A stretch of 5,472 nt of DNA from an uncultured Longilinea sp. (GTDB taxonomy: Bacteria > Chloroflexota > Anaerolineae > Anaerolineales > Anaerolineaceae). The translations under genes were made by a program, and so were the position numbers. The notes under the pieces were generated by a model that saw nothing but the letters and a program-made list of their open reading frames with translations, was not told the origin of the DNA and did not search any database. Shown here piece by piece: positions 1 through 4,339 of the stretch. Every line of letters begins with the position of its first letter. Position 1 is the first letter of the stretch. Where the stretch lies: assembly GCA_937863945.1 (NCBI GenBank), contig CALMIB010000098.1, positions 1 through 5,472 on the forward strand. The letters are read 5' to 3'.

Positions 1-680
1 CCGCCGTCGTTCAGCGCGTACATCTCGCGCACGGTGGTGGTGTGGCGGCCTTTGGTGAAGGCCTCGCTGATCTCGCGCACCGCCAGCCCCAGTTCCGGCT
101 GCACGGCGTTCAGCAGGCTGCTCTTGCCCACGCCTGAAGGCCCGGCCAACCCCGAGGTGCGCCCCACCAGGCGTTCCTTCAACCGGCGGATGCCCTTATG
201 CTCGGTGACGGATGTGTAAACCACCGGGTAGCCGATGCGCTCGTACTCGCCGAACAGCTCGCCGGCGGCGCGCCGGCCCACCAGGTCCACCTTGTTCACC
301 ACGATCACCGGCGGGATGCCCTGCTTCTCGCAAATCACCAGGAAGCGGTCGAGCATGCGCAGGTGCGGCTCGGGGTTGGCGCAGGCAAACACCAGCACCA
401 CCTGGTCGAGGTTGGCAGCCAGCAACTGGCGGTACACGCCGCGCGCGGTGGGCGCCAGGCGCACCAGCGCGGTCTCGCGCTCGTCGATCTCCTCGATGCT
501 GCCCTCGCCGCCGGGGTGCAGCAGCACCTGCACGCGGTCGCCCACGGTGATAAAATCGCCGTCCGAGTGGCCCTTCTTTAACCGGCCGCGCAGGTGGCAA
601 ATCACCCGGCCCTGCCCGGTTTGAACCGTGTAAAAGCCCGATTGCAGGCGGACGACGCGGCCGGGGATCAGGTCTTTCAT
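1..680 (-). CDS. rsgA: RsgA, circularly permuted ribosome small-subunit GTPase (3' end outside window)
   Basis: RsgA (YjeQ/YloQ) is a cytosolic GTPase that binds the 30S subunit late in assembly, helps mature the decoding region and is released on GTP hydrolysis. The 226 visible residues show an N-terminal OB-fold part (about 1-70), then the family signature AANLDQ (88-93). The GTPase motifs come in permuted order: G4 NKVD (129-132), a G5-like TSVT (156-159), then the P-loop GPSGVGKSS (180-188) and the switch segment GRHTTT (211-216). The G3 motif (DTPG) and the C-terminal zinc-binding domain, expected next, lie beyond base 1. The start is the ATG at 680-678, which overlaps the TGA of the upstream PBP gene as ATGA. 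No good Shine-Dalgarno precedes it, so translation is probably coupled to the PBP. It is the third gene of the maf-PBP-rsgA operon. Family assignment is firm from motif order; the missing end is only the window edge. Confidence 0.95.
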   Translation of the reverse strand, partial: MKDLIPGRVVRLQSGFYTVQTGQGRVICHLRGRLKKGHSDGDFITVGDRVQVLLHPGGEGSIEEIDERETALVRLAPTARGVYRQLLAANLDQVVLVFACANPEPHLRMLDRFLVICEKQGIPPVIVVNKVDLVGRRAAGELFGEYERIGYPVVYTSVTEHKGIRRLKERLVGRTSGLAGPSGVGKSSLLNAVQPELGLAVREISEAFTKGRHTTTVREMYALNDG

Positions 681-2917
681 GGCTGCGGCGTGACGGTCAC
701 TTCGGGCGTGGGCGTTTCGGTGGGCTGTTCGGGCGGCACCGGCGTTTCGGGGGGCTCGCGGTAGGGCGTTTCGGTCACGTAAAAGGTCGATTCCCACGGA
801 TACAGCCGGATTGGCTTGCCGTAGAAATATCCCTCGACGATGCGGCGGAAGATGGGCGCGGCAATTTCGGAGCCCTCGCCGGCGCGCTCGGCCAGCACCA
901 CCACGGCAATATCGGGCAGGTCCTCACGCCCGGCGTCGGTGTAGCCGGCGAACCAGGCGTGCGGCACGGGACCGTCGTTCTGGGCGGTGCCCGTCTTGCC
1001 GTACACCGGCACCTGCAAGCCCACCATCACCCACTGCGCGGTGCCGCGCTTGTTGGCCACCACGCTGCGCATGGCATCCTGGATGATCTGCAAATTCTCT
1101 TCGCTGACCGGCAGTTTGCCCTTCACTTCGGGCGCGAACTCAAACACCGGCTCGCCGTCCACCGAGGTGATCTGATCGACCACCTGCGGACGGTAGAGCG
1201 TGCCGCCGTTGCCGACGGCGGCGATGAATTCGGCCACCTGCAGCGGCGTCACCAGCAGCGTGCTCTGGCCAATGCCAAGCTGCACGGCGTCGTCTTCCGA
1301 CTCGGGGTCGGGCACGCCGCCCATAATCTCGGGAAGCTGGCCGATGCCGGTGGCCTGGCCCAGGCCAAAGCCGCGCGCCATATCCGAAACGGCCGTGGGC
1401 ATGTTGTTGCGGTACAGGTCGAGACTCAAATGATAGAACCACGGGTTGCACGAACGCATCAGGCCTTCGGGCAGGGTCAGCAGGCCCGAGGGCGGCTGTT
1501 CTTTCTCCAGCGTCCAGTCGTAGTAGGTCCGCCCGGTTTCGGTGAACTCATAGCCGCATTCGTAAGTGCTGTCGGCGGTGAACAGGCCGCTTTCCAGCCC
1601 GGCCGCCATGACAATGATCTTGAAGACCGAGCCGAGCGGGTAGCCCGACTGGGTGGCGCGGTTGTACAGGCTGTTTTTGTTTGGATCGAACAGGTCGTTG
1701 ATCAGGAACTGGCGGTTGTAGTTGTTCGGATCGAACAGGTTGGGGTCAAACCCCGGCGAGGATACCAGCGCCAGCACCCGGCCGGTATCACGCTCCAGCA
1801 CCACGGCCGCGCCGGTGAAACCTTGCATGGCCTTCTGCGTCAGCGACTGCAAATCGGCGTCGATGGTCGAATAGATGTTGTAGGCCGGTTGCGAACTGAC
1901 TTCGGCCAGCCGCGTCACCGGGCTGCCGTTGGGATCGACCACATACAGCGACGCGGCGCGCCGCCCGATCAGGTACTGCTCGCCCCACTGCTCCAACCCC
2001 GAGCGGCCCACTCTTTCATCGCCCAGGTAACCGTTGCGGCGGTATTCGGTCAGCTCTTCCGGGCTGATGTAAGTGGTATAGCCAATGACGTGCGGGCCGA
2101 TGCCGCCGAGCGGATAATAGCGCGCGGTGAACGGCGTGGTGTAAATGCCGCCGATGGCGGTGATCTGGTTGTAGGCGTCCACCACGGCCTGCGCCGAGGC
2201 TTCACCCACGGGGATGTAGAAATCGGGGCTCTCGTCCACGTAGAGCGCTTCGATCCATTGCGGCGGCATGCCGGTCAACCGCGAGAGCAAATCCACGGCG
2301 CGGCCTTCCTGCCCGTCGTTGAACTCGCCCGGGACGATGCCGATGGCATAGGCATCCGACTGCACCGCCAGCGCCTCGCCGAGCCGGTCGTAGATCGTGC
2401 CGCGCGAGGGCACTTCCACGCGCATCTGCAGCCGGTTGCCGCCCTTCAACAGCGGGTGAATCAGCGCGTCCTCCCAGTTGACCTTCCACTGGCCGTCTTC
2501 CAGGCTCAGGTTCATCACCACGTCGGCGGTCAAATCGCCGACCAGCGCGGTGCGGTAGGTGAGCTTGAAGCTGGCCTGCGCCGATTGTGGGTGGACCAGC
2601 GTGGAACCGAGCGCGTAGTCCAGCGCGCGCAGGCTGAGCGTTTCGGCCGCCTGGGTGTAGCGTTTGGCAAAATCCTCGCTGGTGATCGCGTCCTGGCTCA
2701 GGCGGCTGAGGGCCGTGTACATGCCGGCGTAGTCAAACGACTGCCAGGCTTTCATGTAGGCCTCGGCAGCCGGGCCCACCTCGGGCGCCTGGGTCACGCC
2801 GACCACGGGCGCGGGCAGGGTGGCCGTGCTGCCCGGAACGGTCGTGCCGGTTCCGGCGGCGCAGCCAACCAGGACGGTCAGTAAAATCAACAGGCTCAGT
2901 GCACGAAGTTTCTTCAT
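677..2917 (-). CDS. Class B penicillin-binding protein, MecA-like lipoprotein transpeptidase
   Basis: A D,D-transpeptidase that cross-links peptidoglycan stem peptides outside the membrane, the target of beta-lactams. The 746-residue protein has a Lys/Arg-rich start, a hydrophobic stretch and a lipobox LVGC (Cys19), so it is probably a lipid-anchored protein. Residues about 50-160 match the NTF2-like MecA_N domain. A PBP dimerisation domain starts at SRGTIYDR (about 171-178). The transpeptidase domain follows from about 365 to 695. All three active-site motifs are present: SVFK (430-433, nucleophile Ser430), SCN (489-491) and KTGT (641-644). A Pro/Thr/Glu-rich tail of about 30 residues ends the protein. 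I chose the ATG at 2917 because a TTG 18 bases upstream in frame would contain the Shine-Dalgarno GGAGG itself. The gene lies 30 bases after maf and overlaps rsgA by four bases. The architecture is that of low-affinity class B PBPs such as PBP2a, but beta-lactam resistance cannot be read from it. Confidence 0.95.
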   Translation of the reverse strand: MKKLRALSLLILLTVLVGCAAGTGTTVPGSTATLPAPVVGVTQAPEVGPAAEAYMKAWQSFDYAGMYTALSRLSQDAITSEDFAKRYTQAAETLSLRALDYALGSTLVHPQSAQASFKLTYRTALVGDLTADVVMNLSLEDGQWKVNWEDALIHPLLKGGNRLQMRVEVPSRGTIYDRLGEALAVQSDAYAIGIVPGEFNDGQEGRAVDLLSRLTGMPPQWIEALYVDESPDFYIPVGEASAQAVVDAYNQITAIGGIYTTPFTARYYPLGGIGPHVIGYTTYISPEELTEYRRNGYLGDERVGRSGLEQWGEQYLIGRRAASLYVVDPNGSPVTRLAEVSSQPAYNIYSTIDADLQSLTQKAMQGFTGAAVVLERDTGRVLALVSSPGFDPNLFDPNNYNRQFLINDLFDPNKNSLYNRATQSGYPLGSVFKIIVMAAGLESGLFTADSTYECGYEFTETGRTYYDWTLEKEQPPSGLLTLPEGLMRSCNPWFYHLSLDLYRNNMPTAVSDMARGFGLGQATGIGQLPEIMGGVPDPESEDDAVQLGIGQSTLLVTPLQVAEFIAAVGNGGTLYRPQVVDQITSVDGEPVFEFAPEVKGKLPVSEENLQIIQDAMRSVVANKRGTAQWVMVGLQVPVYGKTGTAQNDGPVPHAWFAGYTDAGREDLPDIAVVVLAERAGEGSEIAAPIFRRIVEGYFYGKPIRLYPWESTFYVTETPYREPPETPVPPEQPTETPTPEVTVTPQP

Positions 2918-2928
2918 GCGAAAATTTT

Positions 2929-2933
2929 CCTCC
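2929..2933 (-). promoter_or_regulatory. Shine-Dalgarno GGAGG that decides the PBP start
   Basis: GGAGG lies 11 bases before the ATG at 2917, slightly farther than usual. It sits inside the alternative upstream TTG-initiated frame (TTG at 2935), which argues against that start. The perfect 10-base palindrome GAAAATTTTC (2920-2929) lies between the Shine-Dalgarno and the start codon, sharing one base with the former. Confidence 0.7.
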
Positions 2934-2947
2934 AACCCCGGGTCAGG

Positions 2948-3619
2948 CTACCCAACCGCCTCGCCGCGTAATACCGCCCCGGAAATGGGACAGTCATAAT
3001 TCAAATTCGCGCGGCAAACCTGCCTCACCTCCGGCAGATCGCCGGTAAAAGCGTTCATCCGGCGCAGCCCGCGCAGCAGATGGCACATGGGCAGCCCCAT
3101 CACGCTGGCGTAGCAGCCGCTGAGCTTTTCCACCGGGTGAAAAGCCGCGTTCTGGATGGCGTACGCCCCGGCCTTGTCCAATGGATCGCCGCTGGCGATG
3201 TAAGCATCCATCTCGGCATCGCTGTAGGCACGCATGGGCACGTCGGTGCTGCACAACTCGGTGAGCAGTTCGCCGCCGGTCGGGTCGAGCAGCGCCAGGG
3301 CCGTGTGCACCTGGTGCACCCGCCCGCGCAGCGCGCTCAACATGGCGCGCGCTTCATCGGCGCCGGTCGGCTTGCCCAGCAGCGCGGCCCCGTCCGCCAC
3401 GATGGTATCGGCGGCCAGCACCAGGCAGCCCTGCGGCCGGCAGGCGCCCGCGGCGCGCGCTTTGCCCTCGGCCAGGCGCAGCACATACGGCTGCGGCAGC
3501 TCGCCGCTCCGCGGTGATTCGTCGATGTCGGCCGGGCGGGCCTCAAAGTCGATGCCCAGCCAGCCCAGCAACTGCCGCCTGCGCGGCGAATTGGATGCCA
3601 GCACGATTTTCAAGCGCAT
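2948..3619 (-). CDS. maf: Maf family nucleotide pyrophosphatase (dTTP/UTP type)
   Basis: Maf proteins hydrolyse nucleoside triphosphates, including modified ones, to the monophosphate and pyrophosphate in the cytosol; some members also affect septum formation. The 223-residue protein begins with the family signature ASNSPRRR (8-15). It continues with AADTIV (69-74, catalytic Asp71), LGKP (81-84), GDPLDKAGAYAIQ (144-156) and GCYASVMGLP (168-177). DTIV together with DKAGAYAIQ points to the YhdE-like dTTP/UTP subgroup rather than the YceF-like m7GTP subgroup; this is from family knowledge. The ATG at 3619 is chosen because it starts directly on the conserved first strand. A TTG 93 bases upstream would add low-complexity residues coming from a hairpin region. 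After the normal end near residue 190 there is an extra tail of about 30 residues with two cysteines (202 and 210). It is the first gene of the operon and probably translated from a leaderless mRNA. Confidence 0.95.
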   Translation of the reverse strand: MRLKIVLASNSPRRRQLLGWLGIDFEARPADIDESPRSGELPQPYVLRLAEGKARAAGACRPQGCLVLAADTIVADGAALLGKPTGADEARAMLSALRGRVHQVHTALALLDPTGGELLTELCSTDVPMRAYSDAEMDAYIASGDPLDKAGAYAIQNAAFHPVEKLSGCYASVMGLPMCHLLRGLRRMNAFTGDLPEVRQVCRANLNYDCPISGAVLRGEAVG

Positions 3620-3626
3620 TGGGTTG

Positions 3627-3632
3627 ATTCTA
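3627..3632 (-). promoter_or_regulatory. Extended -10 promoter element of maf, implying a leaderless mRNA
   Basis: Read on the minus strand the sequence is TGA-TAGAAT-CAACCCA-ATG: an extended -10 (TGN plus a hexamer one base off TATAAT) followed by only seven bases before the maf start codon. Transcription would begin at or within a base or two of the A of ATG. No Shine-Dalgarno is present between the box and the ATG, which fits leaderless translation. No convincing -35 hexamer is seen at 16-18 bases upstream, as is common for extended -10 promoters. Confidence 0.6.
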
Positions 3633-3700
3633 TCACACTTGCCGGGCCGCAAAACCGGCCGCGCGGGTCTTCCACCGGCCTGGCGCGGCGCACATGAAAA

Positions 3701-3724
3701 CCGCGGGCCCAAACGGGTCCGCGG
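3701..3724 (+). other. Strong GC hairpin, first stem of the RNA candidate
   Basis: Two 10-base arms, CCGCGGGCCC and GGGTCCGCGG, enclose the loop AAAC. Nine pairs are Watson-Crick and one is G-U when read as plus-strand RNA; on the minus strand that pair becomes an A-C mismatch, a mild argument for the plus strand. No T-run follows, so it is not a typical intrinsic terminator in either direction. Confidence 0.8.
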
Positions 3725-3843
3725 CAGAAGGTGGAGAGCTGTCAGCAGGGACAGCGGAGCGATATGCCCGCCGTCCTGTGCCAGGAGGCAGGCTAGGTTA
3801 AGTACCCTGCCGGTGGATACCGGAAGGTGAATTCAAACCCGTC

Positions 3844-3861
3844 GTTGTGTCGGTTGTGTCG
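3844..3861 (+). repeat. Tandem 9-base direct repeat, two copies
   Basis: GTTGTGTCG occurs twice in perfect tandem near the 3' end of the structured RNA candidate, directly before ATCGTCATG. It may be a conserved part of the RNA tail or a simple local duplication. Confidence 0.9.
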
Positions 3862-3875
3862 ATCGTCATGCTCAC

Positions 3876-3971
3876 TTATCGGTCGGTATTTTGATCAGTT
3901 GCGACGAAGCTAAAGGCGACGAACATCAAGAAGATCACTCCGACTACCAGATAAACTACGGATGCCATCAT
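3876..3971 (-). CDS. Small single-pass membrane protein, 30-31 residues, unknown function
   Basis: A short frame with two adjacent ATG codons (3971 and 3968) encodes 31 or 30 residues. Using the second ATG, residues about 4-23 form one unbroken hydrophobic helix with no charged residue (VVYLVVGVIFLM and onward). A short polar tail ends DQNTDR before TAA. It is preceded by AGGAGGAGGTG, a perfect Shine-Dalgarno. The first AGGAGG lies 6 bases from ATG 3971, and the second GGAGG lies 6 bases from ATG 3968. Composition and signal look like a real small membrane protein, comparable in size to accessory subunits of respiratory or transport complexes, but I do not recognise a family. It is in the same orientation as maf and lies beyond the RNA candidate. 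Its last codons face the 3' end of that RNA, so the two would be convergent. Expression and function are not shown. Confidence 0.5.
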   Translation of the reverse strand: MMASVVYLVVGVIFLMFVAFSFVATDQNTDR

Positions 3972-3972
3972 G

Positions 3973-3983
3973 CACCTCCTCCT
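3973..3983 (-). promoter_or_regulatory. Perfect duplicated Shine-Dalgarno before the small membrane ORF
   Basis: Minus-strand AGGAGGAGGTG contains two overlapping AGGAGG cores and the full AGGAGGTG complement of the 16S rRNA tail. It is the best ribosome binding site in the window and the strongest argument that the 30-31 residue frame is translated. Confidence 0.7.
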
Positions 3984-3986
3984 GTC

Positions 3987-4023
3987 GGGCAGCCCTGGCA
4001 CACAGGTAAAAGCGTGACTGCCC
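3987..4023 (-). promoter_or_regulatory. Inverted repeat in the leader of the small membrane ORF
   Basis: GGGCAG (3987-3992) and CTGCCC (4018-4023) are perfect 6-base inverted arms separated by 25 bases. They lie just upstream of the Shine-Dalgarno of the small ORF and could pair in its leader RNA. The short stem and long loop make this weak; no riboswitch class is recognised. Confidence 0.25.
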
Positions 4024-4024
4024 A

Positions 4025-4052
4025 TTTATGATATTAACCCGCCAGATTGCAA
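4025..4052 (-). promoter_or_regulatory. Possible promoter of the small membrane ORF
   Basis: On the minus strand TTGCAA (4052-4047) and CATAAA (4030-4025) are separated by 16 bases, with four of six matches to each sigma-70 consensus. Transcription would start near 4018, giving a leader of about 45 bases. The match is modest and the region is comparatively AT-rich, so chance is a real alternative. Confidence 0.25.
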
Positions 4053-4064
4053 AAAGCATCGCTC

Positions 4065-4081
4065 ATCCGGCGAGATCCGGC
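4065..4081. repeat. Short direct repeat ATCCGGC x2
   Basis: Two perfect copies of the 7-mer ATCCGGC (4065-4071 and 4075-4081) are separated by GAG. The one-helical-turn period (10 bases) is that of a protein-binding iteron, but only two copies exist and no regulator gene is adjacent. Confidence 0.4.
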
Positions 4082-4313
4082 ATACATCTTTTGAGGGAGG
4101 TCTCAGCTATCCATTCGACCAGGCCGCATTGATCCGCTTCCCCCTGCATTGCGCCTGTGTGCTTTCATTTATTATTATAAGGAAGTAGGGTTGACACTTC
4201 ACTTACAGTTCTGTCAGGCGCAGCCTTGCGGGGCATCCTCACTCAATTATGTATACGCACTTAAGACGCTCAAGTTGCGGATTTGGTTCCAATCTGGCGC
4301 GCTCTTTCTGCGC

Positions 4314-4319
4314 TATAAT
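4314..4319 (+). promoter_or_regulatory. -10 box TATAAT of the LCP gene
   Basis: A perfect TATAAT lies 20 bases before the first ATG of the LCP gene, so transcription would start near 4325-4327 and leave a leader of about 14 bases. No good -35 hexamer is found at 15-19 bases. A weak GAG (4331-4333), 6 bases before the ATG, is the only Shine-Dalgarno-like signal. Confidence 0.55.
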
Positions 4320-4339
4320 GCCTACAGTTTGAGCCGTTC

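Larger units (their letters stand above)
3698..3870 (+). ncRNA. Structured RNA candidate, HEARO / IscB omega-RNA-like, without its ORF
   Basis: This stretch holds hairpins far stronger and denser than the flanks. The first is a 10-bp stem with AAAC loop (3701-3724, one G-U pair). The second is GCTGTC/GACAGC (3738-3755). An alternative stem pairs 3746-3757 with 3768-3778. A further stem pairs GGCAGG (3787-3792) with CCTGCC (3806-3811), and CCGGT-GGAT-ACCGG spans 3810-3823. The tail carries a tandem 9-base repeat (3844-3861) and ends at an ATG (3868). ATGA (3694-3697) abuts the 5' side. HEARO elements are reported to integrate next to ATGA or GTGA, and their RNA lies just upstream of an HNH/RuvC (iscB) gene. 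Here the frame from the ATG stops after eight codons, so at most an orphan or decayed element remains. The presence of structure is directly visible; the HEARO name and the strand are inferred from layout and memory, and the ends are approximate. Another structured RNA class is possible. Confidence 0.5.
3984..4313. other. Intergenic stretch without a convincing gene
   Basis: Comparatively AT-rich interval between the small minus-strand ORF and the LCP gene. It contains the inverted and direct repeats listed separately, a purine-rich TTTTGAGGGAGGT (about 4088-4100) with no start codon at useful distance, an AT-rich ATTATTATAA (4171-4180), and a perfect TTGACA (4191-4196) that lacks a -10 at 16-18 bases. 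TGACA (4192-4196) and TGTCA (4212-4216) form a small inverted repeat that could be an operator. A 64-codon TTG-started frame (4149-4343) crosses it but lacks a Shine-Dalgarno and has no recognisable family. No tRNA or terminator with T-run is seen. Confidence 0.5.

Noticed and set aside
959..2884. Very long plus-strand open frame (641 codons) opposite the PBP gene
   Set aside because: It is antisense to a protein with complete PBP domains and all three active-site motifs. Its composition (many His, Arg, Gly, Ala) is typical of the shadow frame of a GC-rich gene, and no domain is recognisable.
3620..3712. Longer Maf starting at a TTG at 3712
   Set aside because: The extra 31 residues precede the conserved first strand, come from a hairpin region, and would require transcription from upstream of the good -10 box. 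The ATG at 3619 fits the family length and promoter.
3701..3724. Intrinsic terminator
   Set aside because: The hairpin is strong, but no T-run follows on either strand, and it sits within a larger series of stems.
3787..3840. SRP (4.5S) RNA or cobalamin riboswitch suggested by CCGGAAGG and GGTGAATTC
   Set aside because: The SRP symmetric-loop partner bases and the conserved AGCA segment are not in place. The B12 box and the order of cobalamin riboswitch elements are also absent; only short words match.
4191..4196. Promoter based on perfect TTGACA
   Set aside because: No -10-like hexamer lies 15-19 bases downstream, so it is noted only as part of the intergenic stretch.
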